Assembly: GCA_964480565.1 (NCBI GenBank)
Contig: CAYZSU010000013.1
Coordinates: 1-38,607, forward strand
Reading direction: 5' to 3'
From: CAYZSU01 sp964480565
Lineage (GTDB): Bacteria > UBA10199 > 2-02-FULL-44-16 > JAAZCA01
DNA length: 38,607 bases
In this document: one piece after another, positions 26,453 to 34,931 of the stretch
Numbering within the stretch: position 1 is the stretch's first letter
Layout of the letters: each line of letters starts with the position of its first letter
The notes under the pieces: generated by a model
Told to the model about the DNA's origin: nothing
Seen by the model: only the letters and a program-made list of their open reading frames with translations
The model's database searches: none
Translations under genes and position numbers: made by a program

Positions 26453-29400
26453 ATGAAAAAAATATTTAATTACACAGTTACTCAGCCAATTTTAGTCAAT
26501 GTCTTGACTATTTTAATTGTGATATCCGGTTTTATGGCTCTTTCAAATTTAAACCGAGATATTTTTCCAAATATTCAATTAGATGTAGTAATGATTAATA
26601 CAGTCTATCCTGGCGCCACGCCAAAGGAAATTGAAAAGCTCATTACCATTCCAATTGAAAAAGAATTAAAGGAAGTGAATGATATTAAAGAAATGTCTTC
26701 TGCTTCAAATGAGGGGATATCCTCTATATCCATTGAAATCGATCCAAATGCACCCAATAAACGTAAAGTGATTACAGATATTCAGCGTGCGGTTGATCGA
26801 GTGGATGATTTGCCCGATGATTTAAAGCGTAAGCCCTTGGTCACTGAGATTGAAACACGAAACCGTCCGGTTGTGGAAATATCTTTGTCCGGCGATGTTT
26901 CATTTGATGAAATAATTTCGCATGCAAGAGATTTGGAAACATTAATTTTAGATTTACCTGATATTGCATCGATAAAACGAAAAGGGTGGCGGAATTCTGA
27001 AATTTGGGTGGAAGTGAAGCCAGAAGCCGTGAGCAAGTATTATTTGTCATTATCAGATATTGTAATGGCATTAAAGAAACAAAATATCAGCATTCCAGGA
27101 GGAACGCTTGTTTCTGGAGGTAAAGAGAGTATTTTACGAACAAGCGGTGAATTCTATACGGCGGATCAAGTGGGAGAGACTATTTTACGTGCCAATGATA
27201 ATGGGTATTGGGTACGCTTATCAGATATTGCATCAGTTAAAAAAACATTTGAACCTGAGATCATTAAACTTCGCTCTAACGGGAAGTTAGCTGTTAACTT
27301 GGTATGTATCAAAAAAGAAACCGGCGATGTTATTTCATTGGTTAAATCCATACAAAATGTAGTGGATAATTATAAAGGGATGGGGAATAGCAATATTGAT
27401 ATAACATTGGTCAATGATTATTCCTATTATGTAAAGCGCCGATTAAATGTACTCGTTAATAATGGATGGATTGGCATTGTACTTGTGCTTATATGTTTAT
27501 TTTTATTCTTAAATGCACGTGTGGCAATTGCGACAGCCTTGGGAATACCCATGGCATTTTTAATTACTTTTTTTATTATGTGGTATTCAGGATTGACTAT
27601 TAATTTGGTTACCATGTTTGGATTGATTTTAGTGCTTGGAATGATTGTAGACGATGCCATTATTATTTCTGAAAATGTGCATCGTCATATTGAAGAGGGG
27701 ATGCATCCAATTAAGGCCGCGATTAATGGGACCTTTGATGTGTGGAAACCAGTATTAACTACAGTGATAACAACTATTGCTGCATTTGCACCATTAATGT
27801 TTATGTCAGGTGTCTTGGGTAAATTTGTTATGTATATTCCATTAGTTGTCATTCTAGCTCTTTTAGCCTCACTGTTTGAAGCATTTATAATGCTGCCCTC
27901 TCACTTGGTATCTATTTCATGCATTCCAAAATTATTTAATCGTTCACCAGAAAAAAAAGGAATCTTTGCTCGTTTATTCGATCGTAGTATCGTAATTTAT
28001 GTAAAGTGGTTGCATAAACTATTGTATCAACGGAAAAAAGTAGCAATTATTTCAAGTCTTTTCTTTATAGGATCGCTATATATTGGGTTTGCCCAGTTGC
28101 CATTTGTATTGTTTCCACAAAAAGGCATTGATGCGTTCTTCATTCGAGCCAAAGCACCAATTGGTACCTCTTTGAATAAAATGTCTGAACTTATGAGTCC
28201 TTTGGAGCATGCGATGTTGTCGATTCCAAAGTCAGAGTGGAATGATTTTATTACTGAAATTGGTCGTACTCAAAATGATGATATAGATCCGTTAAGCAAG
28301 CAAGTCTCTCATGTGGGGCAAATTAGCGTATTTTTAAAGAGTAGCTCTACGAGATCTATGTCTGCAGATTCAATTGTATCAAGGCTTCGCGAGTTAACAA
28401 GTGATATTCAAGGGCTTGAAGAAGTGAGTTTTGAAAAAGTTCGTCAAGGGCCGCCTGTTGGAAAGCCAATTTATATACGCGTGCGCGGTGATGAATTAGA
28501 TAAAATTAATGCAGTTGTTTCAAAGGTGAAAATGTATTTAGCTCAAATTCCTGGGGTATCGGATGTTGAGGATTCGCATGAACTGGGTAAAGATGAAATA
28601 CGCATAGATGTGGATGAAAAGATTGCGTCGGAGGTGGGCTTGCATGTGTCAGATATTGCGCTAGCTGTGCGAAGTGCATTTGATGGGATCGTTGCAACTA
28701 CAATTAAACAATCTGACGATGAAATTGATATACGTGTACGTTATCCAGATGAATTGCGCTATCAGGAAGGTGCCCTTGAAAAGGTACGTATTCCTAATGG
28801 TAAGGGGAAATTGATTCCATTGTCATCGGTTGCCAATTTAAAACGAGCTCAGGGAATTAATGGTATTTATCATTATGATCGTAAGCGAACTACTATTATT
28901 ACAGCCATGGTAGATGAGGTCAATGCCACATCAGTATCAGTGACTCAAAATATACAAAATGTTTTTTCCAATATTGGCGCGTCGCATCCAGGCATATCGA
29001 TTAATTTTGGTGGCGAATGGGAGAAAACGCAAGAATCCTTAATTAGTCTTCAAATTGCAATGGTCATTGCTGTGATGGTCATATTCTTAGTGATGGCACT
29101 TCAATTTCAATCCTTATTGCAGCCGGCAATTGTTCTGTTCTCCATTATATATGGGTTTGTTGGAATTGTATGGGCATTTTTATTCCATATGGAGCCAAAG
29201 AGTTTTTTATCCTTAGTGGGCGCTGTAGGTTTGGCAGGTGTGGTTGTAAATAATTCAATTGTGCTGATTGATTTTATCAATAAGGCCAAGCTTAGAGGGA
29301 AAAATACATTCGATGCTATTTTAGAAGCTGCAAGTATTCGATTGCGGCCCATTGTATTAACAACCATTACAACTGTCGTGGGGTTGTTGCCTGTTGCTTA

Positions 29401-29557
29401 TGGGCTGATGGGGTCAGATCCATTTTTAGAACCCATGGCATTGGCCATTGGCTGGGGACTGTTATTTGCAACTGCATGCACGTTGATAGTAACGCCATGT
29501 ATTTATGCGGTTGTTGAAGATTGTCGGAATAGAATATCACAAATTTTTAATAGGTAG
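26453..29557 (+). CDS. RND-family efflux transporter, inner-membrane pump subunit
   Basis: The 1034-residue length matches AcrB/MexB-type proton-driven pumps. The order is TM1 (about 12-30), a large periplasmic loop with NRDIFPNI and YPGATPKEIE motifs, TM2-6 (about 335-470), another helix near 530, a second periplasmic loop, and TM8-12 (about 860-1025). TM4 has GMIVDDAIIISENV with the two Asp residues that carry protons, and the second half has the usual GLAGVVVNNSIVLIDF. The motif set resembles the broad AcrB/D/F family rather than the heavy-metal CzcA type; the substrate is unknown. The start follows AAGGATATATT. The downstream DNA glycosylase gene begins 7 bases after the stop. Confidence 0.93.
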   Translation: MKKIFNYTVTQPILVNVLTILIVISGFMALSNLNRDIFPNIQLDVVMINTVYPGATPKEIEKLITIPIEKELKEVNDIKEMSSASNEGISSISIEIDPNAPNKRKVITDIQRAVDRVDDLPDDLKRKPLVTEIETRNRPVVEISLSGDVSFDEIISHARDLETLILDLPDIASIKRKGWRNSEIWVEVKPEAVSKYYLSLSDIVMALKKQNISIPGGTLVSGGKESILRTSGEFYTADQVGETILRANDNGYWVRLSDIASVKKTFEPEIIKLRSNGKLAVNLVCIKKETGDVISLVKSIQNVVDNYKGMGNSNIDITLVNDYSYYVKRRLNVLVNNGWIGIVLVLICLFLFLNARVAIATALGIPMAFLITFFIMWYSGLTINLVTMFGLILVLGMIVDDAIIISENVHRHIEEGMHPIKAAINGTFDVWKPVLTTVITTIAAFAPLMFMSGVLGKFVMYIPLVVILALLASLFEAFIMLPSHLVSISCIPKLFNRSPEKKGIFARLFDRSIVIYVKWLHKLLYQRKKVAIISSLFFIGSLYIGFAQLPFVLFPQKGIDAFFIRAKAPIGTSLNKMSELMSPLEHAMLSIPKSEWNDFITEIGRTQNDDIDPLSKQVSHVGQISVFLKSSSTRSMSADSIVSRLRELTSDIQGLEEVSFEKVRQGPPVGKPIYIRVRGDELDKINAVVSKVKMYLAQIPGVSDVEDSHELGKDEIRIDVDEKIASEVGLHVSDIALAVRSAFDGIVATTIKQSDDEIDIRVRYPDELRYQEGALEKVRIPNGKGKLIPLSSVANLKRAQGINGIYHYDRKRTTIITAMVDEVNATSVSVTQNIQNVFSNIGASHPGISINFGGEWEKTQESLISLQIAMVIAVMVIFLVMALQFQSLLQPAIVLFSIIYGFVGIVWAFLFHMEPKSFLSLVGAVGLAGVVVNNSIVLIDFINKAKLRGKNTFDAILEAASIRLRPIVLTTITTVVGLLPVAYGLMGSDPFLEPMALAIGWGLLFATACTLIVTPCIYAVVEDCRNRISQIFNR

Positions 29558-29564
29558 CCCTCAA

Positions 29565-30215
29565 ATGAGCTTACGAATTTTTCAATTGTATGAGCTGTTG
29601 TATGCGCATTTTGGTCCACAATATTGGTGGCCAGGTGAAAGTTCATTTGAAATAATGATCGGTGCTATTTTAACTCAAAATACGAATTGGGCAAATGTCG
29701 AAAAAGCGATTTCTAATTTGAAATCGCATGATGTCCTTGCTCTTCAAAAAATGCAGGCATTGCATGATGATGAATTAATGCATTTAATTCGCCCCGCAGG
29801 TTTTTTTCGGGTGAAGGCAATGCGCATTCGATCATTTATTAGCTATTTAATAAATGAATATGATGGAAATATAGAGCAAATGCGCGATAAATCACTAACG
29901 GATTTACGCATGGAGTTATTGCAAATACATGGCATTGGCAAAGAAACTGCCGATTCAATGCTTTTATATGCATTAAATAAACCAATTTTTGTGGTAGATA
30001 CCTATACAAAACGTATTTTTGAAAGGCATGATCTGTGTGATTCAGATATTGACTACGATGAATTACAATCGTTAATCATGCGTCATATCGAACCCTCGAT
30101 TGCACTATATAATGAATTTCACGCATTGATCGTGATGTGTGGAAAAACATTTTGTCGCCCAACACCTAAATGCGATCAGTGTCCGCTACAATGTATGCGG
30201 GATTGTGATGACTGA
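29565..30215 (+). CDS. Endonuclease III-like DNA glycosylase (HhH-GPD)
   Basis: The 216-residue protein has the EndoIII fold: an N-terminal segment FEIMIGAILTQNTNW (28-42), helix-hairpin-helix LLQIHGIGKETADSMLLYAL (118-137), FVVDTYTKRI with the catalytic aspartate at 145, and a C-terminal cysteine cluster at 192, 197, 203, 206 and 210. In E. coli Nth the hairpin reads GVGRKTA with the Schiff-base lysine; here it is GIGKETA, with Glu in that place. This suggests a monofunctional glycosylase like MagIII or MIG rather than an AP lyase (inference). An in-frame ATG at 29505 overlaps the RND gene; 29565 fits family length and is preferred. Confidence 0.85.
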   Translation: MSLRIFQLYELLYAHFGPQYWWPGESSFEIMIGAILTQNTNWANVEKAISNLKSHDVLALQKMQALHDDELMHLIRPAGFFRVKAMRIRSFISYLINEYDGNIEQMRDKSLTDLRMELLQIHGIGKETADSMLLYALNKPIFVVDTYTKRIFERHDLCDSDIDYDELQSLIMRHIEPSIALYNEFHALIVMCGKTFCRPTPKCDQCPLQCMRDCDD

Positions 30216-30266
30216 GTATTTGTTGGGGATGCTCAAAACGCCTATATTCACAGAAGTGTATGGTTT

Positions 30267-30800
30267 TCAACAGGCTGATAATAAAAATCGTTGATTACTA
30301 TTCTGATTTGTTTCTTTGCAATATAATTGATTGATCACTGCCAGCGGAGTAAGGATGCGAGTGCTGTCGATAATAGCGCTGGAAGGAAAGTTATTATTGG
30401 ATATAAATGATTTGAAATTGTGATTGCACACAGTGAACTGTGATTGGTCAGGCTTTTGAGCATTGCTTGTTGTTGATTGAATTGCTTGAAAGTAGTCAGT
30501 GTCTGAATATAGTATGGGATATCCCCATAATCGACAGACAATTGGGCGGCAATTATATATTTGGCAATGCCCGTTTTGATTTAGCCAAGCGCATGAAGCA
30601 TTTGATTCTTTTAAGCAAGTATTGGGATTTTTGTTTTGTGAAATAAAGTCGTGCTCTACTGTCCAAATTCGAATATTCGCGACACAACAATGAATGCATG
30701 ATTTTTTGCACATAATGTGTGTGTTATATTGCTGATGTACATGAGCTAAATGGGCATCTAATTTGTCTAATAGTTGATTGTAATTATCAAATAGTGTCAT
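30267..30800 (-). CDS. YkgJ-family cysteine cluster protein
   Basis: The 177-residue protein has the family's cysteine layout: CKKSCIHCC (31-39), SCAWLNQNGHCQIYNCRPIVCRLWG (about 69-93) and one more at VCNH. It probably binds a metal ion or cluster; the function is unknown. It is the last gene of the minus-strand run that includes the two ApbE-like genes, 61 bases after the first of them. ApbE attaches FMN to redox proteins, so a metal-binding neighbour may belong to the same redox process, but that is only inference from position. Confidence 0.8.
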   Translation of the reverse strand: MTLFDNYNQLLDKLDAHLAHVHQQYNTHIMCKKSCIHCCVANIRIWTVEHDFISQNKNPNTCLKESNASCAWLNQNGHCQIYNCRPIVCRLWGYPILYSDTDYFQAIQSTTSNAQKPDQSQFTVCNHNFKSFISNNNFPSSAIIDSTRILTPLAVINQLYCKETNQNSNQRFLLSAC

Positions 30801-30861
30801 AAAAATTATCCTAGAGAGAGCAGTTTCAATATCGTCTATGAATGCTCATTATGCGAGCACT

Positions 30862-31908
30862 CTATTGAAAATTGGATGTTCTATACTGCATATCATCTTT
30901 ATCGATGATAATGCCTTTTCCCATTAGTTCTAATATTTTAAATGCGCGTTTAGGGGGCATTGATGCAATATAATGTGCCAGGGTATATGCATTGATTGTG
31001 CTATTGCTCACAATAAGCATGCGCTTGGTATCTTTATGAATGGTGTGATGGGATTGTTTATCAATGAGTGCAAAACTGGCATTATTTAATATTAGAGATG
31101 AATCTAAATGAACGCGATTTTGTGCGGTATTCGAAAGGTCAATGGGATGATATTTGCCTAGCTGATTGCCTAAAATACGTGTGATAATGCCTGTGCGAAT
31201 GATTGCATGATGATACCCTTTGGAATATAAGTAACGAATACCAAAATCCATTAAAATACTGGGAATATAATGGTCTATTTTTAGGGGCTTGCGTCGCCCT
31301 CTCCGCCGGCAAAAGCCATTGGAGCCTTCCCCATCTCGCTTGCTTTGCAAGCTGGGTAGATTCCACTCACAAGCCTGCTGAGTATCGCGTGTAGTGAATG
31401 TTTCCTTATTATCATGCGAAGCATGTGGTAGTTTAGTAGTAGCAGGGGCTTGCCCGTGGGAATCTATGGTAAGAAGTGGATCGCTAGGTGATTTAATTAA
31501 TGTGAGTTCATTTTTGTTTACTGAAAAGGATAGTTGCGCATCACATTGCGGCGTTGTACAGCAATTGTTATGAATCAGCGTGCATGCAGTTTGTAGCATA
31601 TGCAAGGATTCTGCTAATAATGGGGATAAATGAGCTGTATTCTTATATTGTGATTGAACGTGTAGGAGCTCAGAATTCTTGGAGGTGCTTGATAGTCGGT
31701 GGTATAATTGATTTAATTTTGTTTGTATATGCGTGATATTTCGCTGATTGCTCATGTGTTTTGCATGATCGTTTGATTGTAAGCTGATATGAATGCTCAA
31801 TTTTTCGCCAATAAAAATTTCATAATGTTTAACCGGTTCAATGGAAATACATGTGCTCGAAAAAAATAACGCAATGATACTAATAAGAAGATATGAATGA
31901 TATATCAT
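30862..31908 (-). CDS. ApbE-like protein carrying an in-frame repeat insertion
   Basis: The 348-residue protein has a signal peptide (MIYHSYLLISIIALFFSSTC). The C-terminal part resembles the FAD:protein FMN transferase ApbE, for example FALIDKQSHHTIHKD and SNSTINAYTLAHYIASM followed by AFKILELMGKG. The usual LGGIAKGYAxD motif is degenerate (IDHYIPSILMDFGIRYLY), so catalytic activity is doubtful. Residues about 187-249, just before that motif, are a 63-codon insertion made of a dispersed repeat and rich in R, G, T and H. Without it, LLTID joins HYIPSIL and aligns with FMTIDLAQISKGY of the neighbouring ApbE. The start at 31908 follows AAGGA, which itself lies within another repeat; a longer frame from 31983 is repeat-derived. 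It may be a decaying paralogue. Confidence 0.72.
   Translation of the reverse strand: MIYHSYLLISIIALFFSSTCISIEPVKHYEIFIGEKLSIHISLQSNDHAKHMSNQRNITHIQTKLNQLYHRLSSTSKNSELLHVQSQYKNTAHLSPLLAESLHMLQTACTLIHNNCCTTPQCDAQLSFSVNKNELTLIKSPSDPLLTIDSHGQAPATTKLPHASHDNKETFTTRDTQQACEWNLPSLQSKRDGEGSNGFCRRRGRRKPLKIDHYIPSILMDFGIRYLYSKGYHHAIIRTGIITRILGNQLGKYHPIDLSNTAQNRVHLDSSLILNNASFALIDKQSHHTIHKDTKRMLIVSNSTINAYTLAHYIASMPPKRAFKILELMGKGIIIDKDDMQYRTSNFQ
31279..31462 (+). repeat. Family A dispersed palindromic repeat, in-frame copy 3
   Basis: The element starts ttttaggggcttgcg, contains ccgccggcaaaagcc, hairpin gcttgctttgcaagc (31339-31353), and a second, larger inverted repeat: gattccactcacaagcctgctg (in two parts, 31359-31380) opposite agcaggggcttgcccgtgg (31441-31459). 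TCTAT occurs directly at both edges (31274-31278 and 31463-31467), consistent with a 5-bp target duplication. The period is 189 bases, a multiple of three, and the inserted frame has no stop on the gene's strand. Confidence 0.8.
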
Positions 31909-31984
31909 GGGGTTGTCCTTGGGAACGCCCGTATTCGGTGCCAAACCAGTAAATCCAATTCGGTTATATATTCGTATGGGCAAT
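31909..31984 (+). repeat. Family B dispersed repeat, truncated copy at the ApbE-like start
   Basis: The block ggggttgtcc, gggaacgcccgtattcggtg and aaatccaattcggttatata matches the other family B copies but stops after cgtatggg. It abuts the ATG at 31908 and, on the minus strand, supplies the AAGGA ribosome binding site of the first ApbE-like gene. Confidence 0.65.
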
Positions 31985-32032
31985 GTCCTTAAAAAACGGA
32001 GATGAAAAATATGTAGTTCGATGACAGCTCCA

Positions 32033-33145
32033 TTATGCTGTGGTGTCCGATTTTTCAGAGGGTATTGCCATTTTTAAGCCGTCAGATGTGTGGACTGTAC
32101 CATCATTAAATACAATAATGCCTTTGATCTCAGGGTGACCATCAATAAATGAGGTCGCCATTTTTTTACCCATTGCAAATATTGCCAGTCCATATGCGGT
32201 TGCAGTGGATGCATTATGAGCAAAAATAGTTACACTTTGAAAATCATGATGATTAATGCGTTGTTTGGTATGGCCATCAACAAATGTTTTTGGCAATTGT
32301 GTAGGTGTTAACTTACTAACCGCAGCATTGCTTATATTATATGAGTATGCTCTGTGTGCATAACGTTTTGTATCGCCACCAAATGCGATTTCAAATTGCC
32401 AGGATGAGTGAAGGTCATTACCTATATTGCGAATGCTCGTGCCGATTTGAGCACGAATATTATTATAGCCCCGTTTAACTAATGTGTTAATGGCTTGATC
32501 TGCAAAATATCCCTTGGAAATTTGTGCTAAATCAATTGTCATAAATTCTTTCTTTAAAGTAAGTGTCTTTTTTTTCATATTCACTTTTAATCGTCGCCAG
32601 CTGATATTTGCAAATAAGGACCCTTTGGAGTGAGATGTAATATCAAACCAACCTTTTGTATTGCCGGATAAATCCTTTGCATGTTGAATGAATGTAAGTA
32701 GTCGTGTAGGGAGTGAGAGTGCTTGATTTTTTTTCAATGTATTGATCTGGTCTTGGAGTCCATTTTTTGAAAATAGCGATTTGTCCATTTTCATAATGTC
32801 ATTTGCAGCATTATCTAATGCATGTTGGACTATTTTTTCATTAGAACTTTTTGCAATAATAACAAGTTCTGCAGGTGTTTGATCATGCAGAATAAACTCC
32901 TTGGTATACCGTGTCATAGAATTGGCCATTCCGATAGTATGAAATGCTATGATAATTGCGAACAACCCTATAAAGGGGTTGTTGAAAAACGCCCATCTTC
33001 TGTGTTTCCCGCTACACTCGCAATCCTCACGTGCTCGCATGTACGCTCCGGTTACGAGTTTGCGGGAGGTCTTGAATCTGGACATTTTTGAACAACCCCA
33101 CAAATTGCTATTTTTCACCAGTCCCATAATCGCTTTTATATTCAT
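32033..33145 (-). CDS. ApbE-like FAD:protein FMN transferase with repeat-derived N-terminus
   Basis: The 370-residue protein resembles ApbE, which moves FMN from FAD to a Thr or Ser of redox proteins in the periplasm. Seen are GWFDITSHSKG, LKKEFMTIDLAQISKGYFAD (the LGGIAKGYAxD motif, reasonably kept), YNNIRAQIGTSIRNIG, and a C-terminal SVTIFAHNASTATAYGLAIFAMG. The start at 33145 has AAGGGGA eight bases upstream. Residues about 16-57 (WGCSKMSRFK to AFFNNP) are encoded by a family B repeat. It splits a basic start (MNIKAIMGLVK) from the hydrophobic segment GLFAIIIAFHTIGMANS, which together would make an ordinary signal peptide. The present form has a long Lys/Arg-rich region before the hydrophobic segment. 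It lies 19 bases downstream of the CruF-like gene. Confidence 0.8.
   Translation of the reverse strand: MNIKAIMGLVKNSNLWGCSKMSRFKTSRKLVTGAYMRAREDCECSGKHRRWAFFNNPFIGLFAIIIAFHTIGMANSMTRYTKEFILHDQTPAELVIIAKSSNEKIVQHALDNAANDIMKMDKSLFSKNGLQDQINTLKKNQALSLPTRLLTFIQHAKDLSGNTKGWFDITSHSKGSLFANISWRRLKVNMKKKTLTLKKEFMTIDLAQISKGYFADQAINTLVKRGYNNIRAQIGTSIRNIGNDLHSSWQFEIAFGGDTKRYAHRAYSYNISNAAVSKLTPTQLPKTFVDGHTKQRINHHDFQSVTIFAHNASTATAYGLAIFAMGKKMATSFIDGHPEIKGIIVFNDGTVHTSDGLKMAIPSEKSDTTA
32975..33099 (+). repeat. Family B dispersed repeat, in-frame copy within an ApbE-like gene
   Basis: The 125-base element has near-perfect inverted ends: ggggttgttgaaaaacg at the left and the complement of the right reading ggggttgttcaaaaatg. 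Left block gaaaaacgcccatcttctg and right block cttgaatctggacattttt match other family members. The centre differs and is itself palindromic (cccgctacactcg ... cgagtttgcggg). On the gene's strand it has no stop codon. Confidence 0.75.
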
Positions 33146-33164
33146 ATAAATATCCCCTTAGTAA

Positions 33165-33935
33165 TTAGCAGTTTTTTTGTGGCAACGATAGTTTGCGTGA
33201 TAAAAACCACGTCATTGCGATTGCGAGTGTAATACATATGCTTGCACATGCCATCGTATATTCTGCTATGTATATAGTGATGGCGATATTAAATAAAATA
33301 ATGGAAAAATAAAATAATGGATACAAGTAGGGTATGATTGGCAATGTGAAGGGCGAGCGTTCTTTTAGAAATCTTGGAAATAGCCGCCATAATATAGCAT
33401 TGATGCCAATAATGCAGAATGTTGTTAATAACCATCCACCGAAATTAGATAATGGTACATGAAAATAAGCACCATCCACAGCATAATAATATATTTCTCC
33501 TAAAAACCATCTGCCGCCTTGTTTAGCAACTGGGTCAACGATAATATCAATGGCTGTGGTTAAAAAGGCGCCCCAGAAAATGAGCCTAATCATGGATTTG
33601 ATAGATGTATTTAGCTGCTTGGCATCATTTTGAAATAGAGTTGTTGCCATTGTAAAACCTGCAAAGCAAAGAAATACATAGGAGAGGGAATCAAAAAAAG
33701 GAACTCCGAAAACCATTAATTCACCAGGCATATTGTTGTAAATATAATGATATTCGCCATAAGGAAATCCATTGTGAATGGACGAAAATTCAGATAGCCA
33801 TGCAATTGCATATCCAGTAATGAGCCATAATAATACACGGGGTAATCGCCATTTAATCAGGGCCAATGACAAATAGGATAGTAAGAAAATGAATACATAG
33901 GGGCGTTTGATAAGTGATACAATAAGACCGTCCAT
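33165..33935 (-). CDS. CruF-like carotenoid biosynthesis membrane protein
   Basis: The 256-residue integral membrane protein has seven or eight hydrophobic segments. Family-like motifs include EFSSIHNGFPYGEYHYIYN, VFGVPFFDSLSYVFLCF, AIDIIVDPVAKQGGRWF and VPLSNFGGWLLT. They match the carotenoid biosynthesis (DUF422/CruF) family, whose known members add water to the 1',2' end of acyclic or monocyclic carotenoids. No phytoene synthase or desaturase is in the window, so the substrate is open. The gene starts 5 bases downstream of the epimerase stop and ends just ahead of the second ApbE-like gene, so it sits mid-operon. Confidence 0.75.
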   Translation of the reverse strand: MDGLIVSLIKRPYVFIFLLSYLSLALIKWRLPRVLLWLITGYAIAWLSEFSSIHNGFPYGEYHYIYNNMPGELMVFGVPFFDSLSYVFLCFAGFTMATTLFQNDAKQLNTSIKSMIRLIFWGAFLTTAIDIIVDPVAKQGGRWFLGEIYYYAVDGAYFHVPLSNFGGWLLTTFCIIGINAILWRLFPRFLKERSPFTLPIIPYLYPLFYFSIILFNIAITIYIAEYTMACASICITLAIAMTWFLSRKLSLPQKNC

Positions 33936-33940
33936 AGAGG

Positions 33941-34927
33941 CTATCCTTTTAACCAGTGAATCGTATCCGCAATTGTGTGAGATAATGGTCGCGGAGATAA
34001 ATGAAGATCTTTTTTAGCGTTATGTGCATGAAAATGCCAATGATTTTTTACCATCTGTGTACTGCTCGTTGAGATTAGTGAGGGTGTTTTTTTTATTTGG
34101 TGTAATGTTTCGATTATGTATGCGCCAAGATAAGCGATGGGATAGGGGATTGTAATTTTTTCTAGTTGTAAATGTGGTTTATTGGTGAGCGTGCTAATCA
34201 TGTCGATTAGTTCGGATAATGCAATATTATGACCTGCGAGAATATATCTTGCTTGGATTGACTCCTTCGACAATGAGTTGATATGTGCTATAGCGACATC
34301 TCGTGCATCAATGATATTTATTTTTGCATTATAATAGATATGCCTTTTTTTTAATATCACTTGCCTGATAAATGCCCCAATGGGGCTGATATTAATATCG
34401 CCAGGGCCGATAACAGCTGTAGGTCGTAAAATAACCCATTGTGGGTTGTTTTCTTGATAGGCGCATACCATGCGATCTGCATGTGATTTGCTTCGTTCAT
34501 ATTGGCCGGTTACCTGAAAGGGCACAGGGCTGTTATCGTTGAAAGGATGTTGTTTCTTTCCTGGGCCATACACTTCACAGCTACTCGTATAAATCAATTT
34601 TGAGATATTATTTTTTTCAGCATGCTTGCAAATAAATTGAGTGGCCTGAATATTGACTTGATCTAATTCCTGTGTGGGATAGTGGGTAAGTTTGTTAATA
34701 GCTGCACAGTGAATGATTTTATCACTGCATGAAATAAGCGATGTGATTTTTTGGGGTGTACGTAAATCAATATATTCTTTTTGAATATGTGGTAAATGGT
34801 TTAAATTACTATCATTTTCATTGGGTTTTAATAGGGCACATATATTGTATTGATCAGCGGGTAAGTAATTGCATATGTGAGAGCCAATAAGGCCGCCAGC
34901 ACCTGTGATAAGAATATGGGATTTCAT
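33941..34927 (-). CDS. NAD-dependent epimerase/dehydratase (extended SDR)
   Basis: The 328-residue protein has an N-terminal Rossmann motif GAGGLIGSH (8-16), HCAAINKLTHYPTQELDQVN, YTSSCEVYGPG (the catalytic Ser/Thr region), YERSKSHADRM (the YxxxK pair) and VILRPTAVIGPGD. Extended SDR enzymes of this type act on nucleotide sugars, dihydroflavonol-like or steroid-like substrates; the VILRPTAVIGPGD style does not resolve which. The gene begins 4 bases after the HD-GYP stop and is followed 5 bases later by the CruF-like gene, which suggests tight co-expression and perhaps a role in modifying the same lipid or carotenoid. Confidence 0.85.
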   Translation of the reverse strand: MKSHILITGAGGLIGSHICNYLPADQYNICALLKPNENDSNLNHLPHIQKEYIDLRTPQKITSLISCSDKIIHCAAINKLTHYPTQELDQVNIQATQFICKHAEKNNISKLIYTSSCEVYGPGKKQHPFNDNSPVPFQVTGQYERSKSHADRMVCAYQENNPQWVILRPTAVIGPGDINISPIGAFIRQVILKKRHIYYNAKINIIDARDVAIAHINSLSKESIQARYILAGHNIALSELIDMISTLTNKPHLQLEKITIPYPIAYLGAYIIETLHQIKKTPSLISTSSTQMVKNHWHFHAHNAKKDLHLSPRPLSHTIADTIHWLKG

Positions 34928-34931
34928 GATT

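Noticed and set aside
30224..30275. Further family B copy after the glycosylase gene
   Set aside because: ggggatgctcaaaacgcc and ggttttcaacaggc resemble the ends, but the match is short and the core is missing, so it was not listed as a copy.
31279..31462. CRISPR-like or tRNA-like structure in the palindromic repeat
   Set aside because: There are no regularly spaced identical units and no tRNA arm pattern; the copies are single and dispersed.
31909..31983. Longer N-terminus of the first ApbE-like protein from ATG 31983
   Set aside because: These codons are family B repeat sequence; ATG 31908 follows AAGGA and begins a proper signal peptide.
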